Shown here: piece after piece, positions 44,550 through 55,698 of the stretch
Layout: the number at the start of each line of letters is the position of its first letter
How positions within the stretch are numbered: the stretch's first letter is position 1
DNA from: Edaphochlamys debaryana
Lineage: Eukaryota > Chlorophyta > Chlorophyceae > Chlamydomonadales
Reading direction: 5' to 3'
Length of the DNA: 64,000 nt
Assembly: GCA_016858145.1 (NCBI GenBank)
Contig: JAEHOE010000134.1
Coordinates: forward strand, 124,001-188,000
The notes under the pieces: generated by a model
The model's database searches: none
What the model was told of the DNA's origin: nothing
Seen by the model: the letters and a program-made list of their open reading frames with translations, nothing else
Made by a program: the position numbers and the translations under genes

Positions 44550-47500
44550 TCATGCCAGCCGGATGCCCCGTGCGGCCGCCTCCTCCTCCCTCAGCACCTC
44601 CTTGACGAAGGGCCTGCAGGGGGGGCACCGCAGCGCCGCCTCCAGCTCGCCCAGCGGCCCACTGCCGCCGCCGGCCGCCGCCGCCACGGCGTCCCTCGCC
44701 AGCGGGAACAGCCCCGCCAGGGCCCGGCCCAGCCGCATCGACGCCGCCGTCGCCTGGGCCCAGGCCTGGTCCAGCTCCTCCGCGGGCCCCAGCGGGCCCA
44801 CGCCGGGCCCCGAGCCGCTGCCTTCACCGCTAGCGGAGGTGGCGGCGGCAGAAGGCCCGGCCTGGAGGCCGCGGCTGGCGGTGGTGAGGGCGGGCGCGAG
44901 AGTGCGTTGGAAAGGGGGCTCCGCCAGGGCCCCCGGGCGGGCGGCAAGGGCCGCCTCGAGAGTGGCCAGGGCCCGGCGCAGCAGTGCGGCGAAGGCGGTG
45001 GCGGCTGTGAGCGCCTCGGACAGTGCCGTGGCGCGGCGGGGGCCTGCGCCTGCCCGTGTGCTGGGCCCGGGGGCTTGCGATGGGCATTGCGGGGGGCCTT
45101 GGGAGGGCGCGGTGGGGTGCTGGTGGGGGCTGGGCGGCAGCAGGACCACCTCACGGGCCTCGGCCAGGTAGCTGCGGGGGAAGGGGGGGGGGGGGCAAGC
45201 GGCGACGGCAGGAGGGTTCGGGGGGCAGGAAGGTGAGGGGCGTGGCGGGGTATGAACCGGCGATGAGCGGCTTGCCCCCACCGCAGTATCCTTCCGAACC
45301 CTGCCCCGACCCTTCCCTTTGGCCCCGGAGCAGTTTCCTTCACGACTCAGTGCCTCCCCTGGCGCTCACCGCCGGTGCGCCTCCCGCAGCGCCACCAGGT
45401 CACGGGGCGCGGGGCCCCGCAGCGCTGAGGCCAGGCCGCCCCACACGCGCCCCTGCAGCTCCACCTGCACAGGCGGGCGCGCGGGGGGAGGGGCAGGTGG
45501 GCGAGGACGTGTGGCGGGGGGGTATGTCGTGGTCATCTACGCGCCGCCCGTCAGCAGCCCCGCGCGTGCGCGCTTCCTGCAGCTTGACCGCTTCCTCCAG
45601 GCCCCGGTCGTCATCACCTACCCCCCCACACCCACACCCACCTGCATGTGCTGCAGCAGCAGCGACACCACCTGGATGGCGGTCTGCGGGGCAGCGGGGG
45701 CACAGCCGGCAAGGCAGCGACTCGCTTGCTCCCCCTCACGTCCCAGCGGTGCCACATCGTTTGTACCGCAAGCCACACAGGCAGACCGCCCTGTACCCCT
45801 GCATGCAACACCTCACCTCACTGCGGCGGACACTCACCCCGCTCGGCCCCGAGGAGGCGCAACGCAGGCCATCAGCAGGCCGGCCCCCACTCTGGTCCCG
45901 AGCCGTGCCTCCACTCGCGAAACCCAGACAGCCCTTCCTCGGCCCCTCCGCCCATAACCCTTGCCACCAAGGTACCACCCACCTGAAGCCACAGCCTCAC
46001 CGCCGCCAGCCGCGCCGCCCACAGCGGGTGGAGCCCGGGCCGCCGCGCTGCCGCACCCGGACCCCGCCGCGCGCCCACGGCCCCGCCCGCCGGCAGCCCT
46101 GCCCTCAGGACCTCGGAGGGCAGGGGCGCCGTGGCGGCGCACAGTGCTGCCCAACAGCTGGTCAGGCCGCTGGCGGTGCAGCGCAGTCGCAGCAGCGCGG
46201 AGAGCACGTCGGCGTAGTCGAGGGCGGTGTCGGGGGTCAGCACGGAGTCCAGGGGGCGGGGCACCTGGGGGCAGGGCAGGGGCAGGGAGGCATGGAGCAA
46301 AAGGTGGAGGGGCGGAGCAAGAGGGCAGGCAGGGGCGTGGTGATGCACGCGCCCCGCTGGGGCCCAGAGGGGCCTGAAGCGTGCGAAATTGGGGCGAGGG
46401 CAATGGCCGGGGTGGCTAGGGCCGGGCATGGTGCAACCCGTTGCCCGGGGCTGCTTGGGCCACGCCCTGCCCGCCGGCCCCACGCACCCGGCAGGTCACC
46501 ACGGCGCAGTCGGACCCGAACCGCCCCCCGCCGCCCAGCTGCCGCCCGGGGACCGACCGGACGTCCAGCAGCGCCGGCAGCAACCCCCCGCCCTCGCCCA
46601 TACCCTCCCCCTGCGCCTGCGCCTGCGCCGCCTCTGCGCCGTGCACCCGCACCGCCCCGGCGGCGATGCCCACAGGGCCGGCTCCGCCGCCGCCGGCCCC
46701 GCCGCGCCGCCAGCGGCGGCGGCCCGGCGGCGCCGCCAGGCTGCTCCCCGCCAGGGCCTCGTCCAGCATGGCCCGCAGCTCGGCGGTGGAGGGCGGCAGG
46801 GTGGGGCGCGCCTCCAGGCGGCGGCGCAGGGAGTCGGCCAGGGAGCCCACCACGTCCCCCGCCTCGGCGAAGAAGAGCCGCCTGCAACGGAGGGGAGGGC
46901 AAAGGCGGGGGCAAGGAGCCTATCTTTTTGGAGTGTAGGGTGCTGCCTGCGAGCGGGGCCGCGAAGAAGTGTTGCAGGGTCGGGAGTTGCTGTCCTAGGA
47001 CTCGCCCGCGTGCGCTCACCGCATGGCGAGGCAGAACCGCAGCAGCCCGTACTCGTGGACGAGCACGTGCCACACCGCCCTCGTGGTCAGCCGGTACTGC
47101 GCCTGTACAGCACCGAACACGCACGTGTGCAGTACGACACCGACGGGCGCGTACGACAGGTCCTCGTCCATGTACGGCTGGCCGGGGGCCAGGTGGCTGC
47201 TGCTTCCTCCCGGCGGGCGGACCTCGACAACGCCGCCACCGGCCCCGCCGCCGCCGCCGGCGGCTGCCGACGTCTCCTTAGCCGCCAGCTGCCGTGCCGC
47301 CCCCGCCGCCGGGTCGGTCGGGAAGAGCTCCCTTGGCATCACAACGCCGGGGCCGGTGCGGCGGCTGGCGTCGCCCTCTTGCAGGAACTGACGGAGGAGG
47401 ACCTTGACGGGGCTCTCGGTAGGGCCCAGCCACGCCAGGTGGGCCGGCACCAGACCGCCGCCGCCGCCAGCGGCGGCGCCCTCCGGCGGCGGCAGCTTCC

Positions 47501-50500
47501 AGACCGCCCGGCGCCGCTGCGCCGGCCCCGCCGCATCCTCGGCGTCGCTGCCGTCATCAGCGGCGCCGGTGGCGACGTCGGCCGACGGCAGACGCGCCGC
47601 CGCCGCCTCCGCTTGCCGCTGCATCCTCAACGCAGCGGCCCGGCCCCCCGTGGCGGCGGCGCCGCCTCCGCTGGGCCCCACACGGCCTCCGTCGCCGCCG
47701 CCCCAGCTCACGGGCGTTGGCGCTTGCGTGACCACGCCAGCGTCCAGTGCCGCCGTCGCCGCCGTCTGCGGCCGGCCGGGCTCTTCGGCGCCGCCAGCCT
47801 GCGACGTTCGCCCTGACGGCGGTAGCCAGGACCAGGCCGCGCCGCCGTCGTCACTGCCGGCGCCGCCGCCGCTGCCGTCAGGCAGGCCCCAGCGGCGCCG
47901 CGCGCCGTGCCGCATGTTGTGCAGCTGCAGCAGTCCGCCGCCGCCCAGAATGCCGCCGCCGCCGCCACGGCCACCGCGAGAGACGGCGCCGCCACGCGCC
48001 GCCAGCGACCCGAAGGCGCCGCTCCGTGACGGCGGCCGAGCGCCGCCAGCGGACGGCGGCCGCGACCCCTGCCCGCCGCCGCCGCCGCCAAAGCTGAGGC
48101 TCCGAGCCAGGCCGCTCAGGAGTCCGCCGCCGCCACCGCCACCGCCGCCTGCCGCCGCTCCGCCAGCGAACGCACCGGCGCCCGTGAGTGACAGCCGCCG
48201 TTTCGCGCCTGCGTGCATGGAGCTGCGGGGGCTGCCGCCGCCGCCACCGCCACCGCCGCCAGAGACGCTGCGGCCAGCTACCGAGCCCGCGGGCGAGGGC
48301 GCTCCGGAACGGTAGGAGGCCGCCGCCACCGCGCCCGCGCCACCCAGCGGCGGCGTCGGCGGCGGCGCCGCGACGCTGTCGCCGCCGGCGTGACTGTGGC
48401 GCCGCGCGCGGAGGAATGGCGAGCGCTGTTGTGAGGCCTCCGCCACTGCCGCCACTGCCGCTGCCGCCGTGGCCGTCGCTGGGGCTTCGCCCCTATCGCT
48501 GGCGCTACGGCCCGACCCCGGTGGCCCTGTCACGAGTGCAGCAGCGGTCCCAGTGCCTCCGTCACCGCCGTCGGCGGAGGCGCTGGGCCCGGGGCTCTGG
48601 GCATCCGCCACCTCGCCTTCCGCATTGAGGCCGCCGCCGATGGTACCGCCGTCGGCGGGGGCTGTGCGGCTGCGCACCGCCGCCACCCCCTGCCACTCGA
48701 GCGGTGCGCCCGCGCCGCCGGCCTCCCGCTGCCTCGCCGCCGCCACCACCGCCCGCAGCTCCGCCAGCTCCTCCGCCTCGATGCCCTGAGGGCGGTTGCG
48801 CAATAGAGGTGCAGCTTTGCAACGCGACGACGCCAATGCAGCGAGCAGCTCGGCCCTCAGATTGACAGTTCCACGACGCTAGCTCATCCAACCTCTCGCC
48901 GCCTGAACTAGTCAGCTACCGGGAGCTCGACCCGCCGCCGCTCACCTGCCACAGCAGCCTCCGCCGCGCCGCCAGGGCCATTCGCGCCTCGCGCCACTCG
49001 CACCGCCGCAGCCGCGAAGCGGCCTCAGCGGCGGCCGGCCCGCCCGCCCCCGCCACACCGGCAGCGCCCGCAGCCGCCGCGGCCTCACTGCGCGAGCACA
49101 GCGGGACACCAGCGTCTTGCGAGCTTCAGCACGTGTCTCCGTTGCCAAATTGTGCCGTGTAAAGCCGTGGCCCAGCATGCCCCTACCCCTCCCACGCAAT
49201 ACCCCCACACCTGTACCCAGCCTCTGCACCGCCAGGCACCACGCCCGTGTGCCCCACCTGTACGACGCGCTGCCGTACGCCGCACGTGACTTAGCGAGCT
49301 CCGCCGCCAGCGCCGCCGCCGCCTCGTTGTGCTCCCTCAGCACCTCCTCTGCGACCACTGCCTGCTCCTCCGCGATCCGTCGCTCCCGCTCCAACCGCTG
49401 CCTGCAGGACGTACGGCACGTGGTACGGCACATGGTACGGCACAGGCGAGACGGCGCGGGCAGGAGTAAGGGCAGGGGGCGGGGGGAAGGAGGCACCTGC
49501 CAAAGAGGAGCTCCACTGCGCGCCGCTTCAGAACCCACACACTGTCAGCCTCACGTGACACCAAAGCGGCCTCGGTTGGCCAGGGTTGCCCGGCGCAGCC
49601 CAGCCCCCAGCCCCCACCTCGCGGCCCTCTCATCCAGCTCCGCCCGCTGCTCTGCTGCCAGGCGCGACCGAGCCAACCGCCGCTCCTCAGCCGCCGCCGC
49701 CTTGGCCGCACGCGCCTCCTCTGCCACCGCCGCCGCTGCCAGCGCGGCCGCCGCTGCCGCCTCGTCGGCAGCCTCCGCCTCCGCGGCGCGACGGCGGTCC
49801 AACGAGGCGAGCAGCGCTGACAGCTCCGCGTCCCGGGCCGCCGCCGCGGCCGCGGCTGCTTCGGAGAGCTGTGGTTTGAGGTACCCGGCATAGGGGTGGC
49901 AGGTGGGATGGTTTAAGCCGGTCGAGAACGTCTCCGTCCGGGCCGTGCATGCCCAGGACAGGGACTCGCCCTCACTCTTGGCCCGGGCATCGCCTCTGCG
50001 GCATTCCCTCCACCCACCTGCTCGAGTGCACCCATGCTGAACGCCAGCGGATAGCCGAACTCGTCTGCCCCCGTGCCGGCCCCGGCCCCAGCGCCGGACA
50101 GAGCGGGTTGACCCCACCCCGGCGCCGACAGCAGGGACGGCGCAGGCAGGGCCCCATCGGCGCGCCCCGAGGCCGAGGCCGAGGCCAGGGCCGAGGCGGC
50201 GGAGGGCAGGGTGAGCGACTCTCCGTACTGCTGGGCGATGAGCCGGGCCTCCTCAGCCTGTAGGAAGCCGGGCAAGGACCCAGGGGAGTGCCACGAGTGC
50301 GCCTCAGCCTTGGGTCCAGCTCAGGTCCACACCTTATGTCACCATCTTTACGCCAGCACGGTTCCCCTGCTGGCCGGAGCTTTGGTGCAGCAGGTGCACC
50401 TGGCTGAGCACCCCTGCAAGCCCTTCAGCAAGACCCTGCCGTTGCCTCAGCGCCCCTCCCACCTCTGCTGCAGCCATGCGCCTCAGCCGCCCCGCGACGT

Positions 50501-53500
50501 CGCCCAGCTCGGGCCCCAGCTCCGACAGCAGCGCCATCTGCAGCCCTGCGGCCGTGGCGGCCCGCTGCAGGGACGCAGCGAACCCAGGGGCCGCCGGCGG
50601 CCCCTCCAGCGCCTGTGCCGTGGGGCCCTGGCCGCCGCCGTCGGTGGCACGGCCCGAGCCGGCGGCGCCGCCGCGGGTGGGGTCGTACAGCCAGGCCCGC
50701 AGGCGGCGGAGGTACGGCGCGGAGGCGGAGGCGAAGAGGAGGCGCAGCAGGGGGGCCTTTGACGGCTCCGCCTGAGAGGGGCGGAACGCGGAAGCCCTTC
50801 AGCCCCAAGCCCTTGGGCCAAACACCTGGAGGCCCACTTGCTGGCGGCCCTTCCCTGCACCTCTTCGAGCAAAACCCTAGCCCGCACACAGCCCATCAAG
50901 CACTGCCCTTCACCTGCATCAGTGCTCCGTACAGCCGCTCCAGGAGGGCCGGGCCCCGCGCGAAGCCGTACACCTGCCACAGCGACGGCGCCAGGGGCTG
51001 GGCCTGGGCCTGGGCGGCGTCGTCCGGGCGAGCCCCGGGCCCCGCGCCTGCCTGGGCGTGCTTGGCAGCGGCGTTGGAGTGGGCGGGGGCCCATGGCTGG
51101 GAGGGCGGCGGCACCCAGCCCGGGTCGGGGACGCACAGGCACACGTCGGCAAGGCACTGCAGGTTGGTGCGGAGCGGGGTCAGGCCCAGCACCAGGCCCA
51201 ACAGGCCCTCGAGCCTGGCGCCGCCGCTGCCTCCAAAGCTGCCGCCGTGACCGGGGCCGTGCGCTTGGGAGGCGGAGTCGCCGGCGGGGGCGAGGCCCTT
51301 CTTGCCCGGTGCAGAGCCAGGGTAGGGGCGGGGGGCGGGTCCCTTGCAGCTTGCTAGGAGACCGGTGCGGTGGGTGGCTGCCAGGTCCTGCGGATGGTCA
51401 GGGGTCAACGGCGGGCCCCGATGTGGGTCGCGAACAGCCCTGGCCACAGGCACTGCAGCCATCAGTGCGAGGACTCAGCGCATGATGGAGATTCTTGGGC
51501 CACAAAACACCGTATGTCCAGGCCTTACCCTTAGCTCTCCGTCATACAAGGCGAGCAGGTCTCGCACGGCGTCCGCAAATGCAGCCAAGCACTCGTCCTG
51601 CCGTACACCGTCCGCGGAGCAGGTGCTGCCGTACGAGCCGTACGTCCCGTGTGCCGCCACGAAGTCGCCGAGGCGCAGCCGCAGCTCGCCAGTGTCACAC
51701 AGCGGGGCGAGCAAGCTGCGCTGCGCGCTCAGCCGTACACGACGCGATCTGAGCAGAGCAAGACGGCAGAGGCGAAGGGGAGGACGTTGTGGGTCTACAC
51801 GAGACACCACAAGGATGGGTTTCGTGCAGGCCAACCGCATGCTCGATTTGTGTAGCAGGGAACGCGCCAGGGGGGGCACAGACCACGCATCCTAGCGGCT
51901 GCGCACTGCCGCCGGGTAGCAGGAACGTATTGTTGGTGTGGACCTGTACGCCTTTGCGTGGCGGTACTCGTCGTTGGAGCATTTGCTTGCCGTTACTGCA
52001 GTAATAAGACGTCGCAAGCCTTGCAAACCCGGCAGCGGGCCCCTGCTATAAATGACTATCCAGTACTGGATGTGTAATGGGGCAGCGAGTCCCCGCACGC
52101 TTGCCGGCGCACCTGACCGTGCCGCCCCGCAGCATCCTCAGCGCCGAGCCCACCCCTGCCAGCGCCAGTACGGCGGTGTCGTACATCAGCACCTCCTGCT
52201 CCGCATCGCCCGCGCCGGTGAAGGTGCCAAGCCGAGCTGCGAGCACCGCGTGCTGCCCCTGGCCCTGGCCCTGGCGTTGCAGCGGCGGAGGTTGCAAAGC
52301 CTGCTGCTTCACTGGCGGCCAGGCCTGGGCCTGGGGTACGTGTTGGGGAGGCTCGAGGAGCAGCGGACTCGCGGGACCCTGGGCCGAGCCGGGGGCCAAG
52401 TCGCCGAACGGGTTGGCCAGGGCGAACAGGCTGCTTGCGCCTGGAGCTGCCGCCACCGCACCATGTGGGTCGGAGCCACCGGGTGGAGCGGGTCCCAGGC
52501 CCCAGGCGGCTGCGAGGCCCGCGCCTGCGCCCACACCCAGGGCCGCCAGGGAGAAGGGCGCCGGCACAGACCACCCGGGGCCCAGCAGCGCCGGCACGGG
52601 AGCCTCAACCTCGCCGCCCTCGCCCCCACCCTCGCCTGCCCCTGGCCTCGACGCCTCCGCCTCAACTGCCCTAGCCTCCGCCGCCGCTGCGGCGGCGGCC
52701 TCTGCCGCCTCAATCTCCGCCAGCGGCAGCCGGAAGCACTCGGACTGCCCGCCCGACAGCCGCAGCAGGAGCGGGTTGACGTGGCCGAAGCGGCTGTGCA
52801 CCAGCGCCCATGCCGGCGCGCCTCCAGCCACGCCCAAGTGCCCCAGGCCAGCGCCGGGCGGGCCCGCCGGCTCCGCTGCAGCGGCCGCCGCTGCCGCTGC
52901 CGCCACGAGCAGGTTGCTGCCGGGGGCAGCGGCTGCCGCCAGCGCGTCAGACGGCGCACGGGCGCCGAGGGAAGGGGGGACCAGCATGACGTCCAGAGGC
53001 CCGTCGAATGCCGGTGCCAGGGGGAGGCCCGCTGAGTCTCGGAAGGGGAACCAGCAGCCCTCGCCCGAGGTGCCGGCGGAGGCGGAGGCGGCGGAGGCGC
53101 TGTAAGCCGCGAGCGCCGGTGGTGCCGGGAGCAGGGCCGGAGTGGGCGGCGCGAGCTGCGGGTCCCCTCGCGCAGCGGCTAGACCTGGTTGTGAACTGGA
53201 GGGCAGCACTGGCTTCGAGGCCGGGAGCGCGGACTGGGGCGTCCAGTCGGGTGCCGGCGCTGGGGCAGAATCGGAGGGGGCTGGCGGCGCCCGCAGGCGG
53301 AGACGGCGGCCTGCGGGTGTGGCATCGACAGCCCGTGCAGCTGCGACGCCCAACTCCGCAGCCGCATTGGCCGCGAAGGCTCCAAGCCCTGCTGCCGTTG
53401 CGTCAGGCGGGCCGATGGAGACCGTGCCACCGCCGATGCGGGGCTGGGAGAAGACGGTAGGGACCGCAGGCAGAGACCCCAAGCCCGGCCCGGCGCCGTG

Positions 53501-54202
53501 GACCCCGGAGCCGGCACCCCGGAGGTGCAGCAGAAGTGACACCGCCCGGCCGAGCTTGTCCGCTTCCTGAACACCAAGGCCGCCCTCGGTCTGCAGCCTG
53601 CGTCGAGGTGGCAGTTGCAGCCCAACAGGCCACAGTGACAGCGGACAAGGGGGAGGTATGTATCCAAGGCAGCAAGGCGCCCTGGCTACAGACCGGAGCG
53701 AAGCAAGCGGCAGAAGCCCTGGCTAGTCGCACTGCTTGGCAGAGGCTGCGCATCCAGTCAGGCCGGGCCAGACCAGAGAGCGCTCACCGTGCCTGCAGCG
53801 CGTCGAGCTCCTCCAGCCGCCAGGTCATGCGAGCCGCAGCCCCATGGCGCCCATCCGCGCGCAGCTGCAGCAACGCCTGTTGATCACAGCAATTTGCGGT
53901 GGTTTGTGAGGATTGGGAAAGGCGCAGGAAGGCATGTGATGGGTGGGTGTCGAGTCACATGGGCATACCCGCACGGCCCCCCGTTGACATGCGCCTACCG
54001 CTGACGAGGCCTGGGCGTTCCTTATGGGCCTGTTCTCCTCGCGAACGTCTTCATACTGAGGCTCCTCGCCCGTATCCAGCAGCACACCGTAGGCAGTGGC
54101 GAGTAATCGCTTCCGCAAGCCAACGGCTTCGGCGGGGTCCGCGCCTTGTGCGTAGTGCTCCGCGAGCTTTCTGACATTCCAGAACACGGACGTGGTGGCC
54201 AT
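44550..54202 (-). CDS. GCP6: Gamma-tubulin complex component, GCP6-like
   Basis: Predicted 2,252-residue subunit of the gamma-tubulin ring complex, which nucleates microtubules at centrosome/basal-body sites. GRIP1-like sequence occurs in exons 4-7 (AAFADAVRDLLALYDGELR, APYLRRLRAWLYD). A long Ala/Glu/Arg coiled-coil and a roughly 500-residue Gly/Ala/Ser insert follow. The GRIP2-like C-terminus has VGVVLHTCVFGAVQAQYRL, HVLVHEYGLLRFCLAMRRL and LDYADVLSALLRLR. The long stretch between GRIP1 and GRIP2 is what marks GCP6 rather than GCP2-5. Start ATG 54202 opens the frame MATTSVFWNVRKLAEHY. All introns are GT-AG and in frame. Exons: 54202-53999, 53876-53788, 53597-52113, 51748-51529, 51387-50914, 50771-50463, 50257-50018, 49868-49618, 49401-49258, 49087-48946, 48785-47020, 46881-46488, 46264-45983, 45683-45642, 45464-45370, 45171-44550. 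It lies between the two inverted cyclase copies. The family call is firm; GCP6 versus GCP5 is less certain. Confidence 0.78.
49409..49444 (-). repeat. Short tandem repeat GTACGGCAC[AG]TG in a GCP6-like intron
   Basis: Three copies of a 12-base unit (GTACGGCACGTG, GTACGGCACATG, GTACGGCACAGG) directly follow the acceptor side of the exon starting at 49401, inside the intron. No role is evident. Confidence 0.75.
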
Positions 54203-55698
54203 GGTGCTCTGCTCGCGAGCTGCGGCAACGACTCAGCGCGACATCCTTCGGTCACCTCCTGGCATTTGTGCCCTTGTTCGCCACTATACACGGTTGTGGT
54301 AGGTTGCCGAGCAGGTGGAAGGCTTGGTTCAGTACTCGGTGTTGAGCGCAAAGTCGCGATGTTGAGATGTCATCGTGTTGAAGGCGGACGCAGGTGCTAC
54401 GTGCATTCGAAGGACCTCTGACAGACCGCTGAGCACGTCCACAGGCTTATCGGGCGCCCTTCCCAGCTTCCCGCCAAAATCGGGGCGCCGTACAGCACAC
54501 TGCCGTGGGACACAACATGCGTTGTGAAACATCAGCGTTGGCGGCATCTTCTTTAGCGCAAGAGTGCAAGGCTCCGCGCTTAGTCTCCGCCCCAAGTGCG
54601 GGCTTGCACTGGCTCGCACTCCTGCTGCGGAGGCTCTTCGATGCTTGCTCGTAATTTGGCTTGTGGCTTCACTTGTCACAACTCCGGCCTGGGGTTCAGA
54701 CATGGATAGCTGCATATTGCATTGACCGTGGTCTTGCCTTCTGGTGCGCTGCACGCCTGCGCCCTGTAGGGCCCCCTGGTCCCAGTGGCGTCTGCCCCCA
54801 CCGGGCCCCTCCCCTCCATTACCCCACGCTCCACCAGGAGACTCCTGCGCTCCACGTGCACCCCTGCTCCACAGCACGACGCTTTGCGCTACGTTGATGT
54901 TATCTACCCCGCGCGGTTGTCTCTCTCTCCTCACGGCTCCTTACTTGGTCAGCATGACGCATTCGGGGGTGTAATTGTTGACGAGGATTGGTCTTGCGCG
55001 GCAAGACCCGGCTGTGCGCGGATGTGAAGACTCGTACTTCGGTAGCGACGGGTAGCGTACTGCCATGTCGGTTATACCCCGTTACTCCGATTGGGAAGTG
55101 TCGCGCGAGGGGTCGAGGGCCGTGTCACCACATGTGTTGCCTTGTCGCTTACTGCACAGAGGTCCTTACCGATAACGTATACTGCATGTGTTCCGCCGTC
55201 CAGCCGGTGGCTATCGATTTTAATACTATATGGGCGCCCAACGCGTACGTGGCAGTGCACCGGCAACAACCGCGCCATTAGTAGTCTGAAGTGATGAACG
55301 TCTTATGTCTGAGCAGCTTCGAGCCCAACAGTGGTGCCGCTGCCAGCGTCACCGCAAGCCCTGCCATGTGGCGCTCCTATTGCGTTCATTCATCATTCTT
55401 GTCCTGACATGTGGTGCTGTGTCAGCCAACGGGTGAGTTACAAGGGGCGGGGGGCCCCGCAATGACGAAATTCGAGTCTGGGAACGTGGTGACGACTTTG
55501 CGACCGCAGAAACGCGAGCTACAGCGACACAGTATGCTTGGGGAGAGATGGAAACGTCAAGGTGGGTGTGCTTACTTGGTGGCTAGAGCCACCAGGGTGC
55601 CGGGGGTCGCTAGTCGTCGGCCTGACGGCGATGGCAAGCAAGCCAGGTGCACTTGCACTATGGAGCCATGCGGCATCTTCTACTTTCTTTTACCCCAG
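54203..55698. other. Divergent intergenic region between GCP6-like gene and cyclase copy 2
   Basis: About 1.5 kb with lower GC than the flanking genes. It should contain the promoter of the GCP6-like gene (reading left) and the 5' end of cyclase copy 2 (reading right). I searched for the counterpart of the possible extra exon of copy 1 (AGIELLVQEHQPLLC) and found none, so copy 2 either has a different first exon here or is 5' truncated. The open frames present have no recognisable motif. Confidence 0.4.

Noticed and set aside
45023..47281. 752-codon open frame on the plus strand
   Set aside because: It is antisense to six exons and introns of the GCP6-like gene, is almost pure Arg/Pro/Ala/Gly, and has no motif. 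GC-rich coding DNA routinely leaves long open antisense frames.
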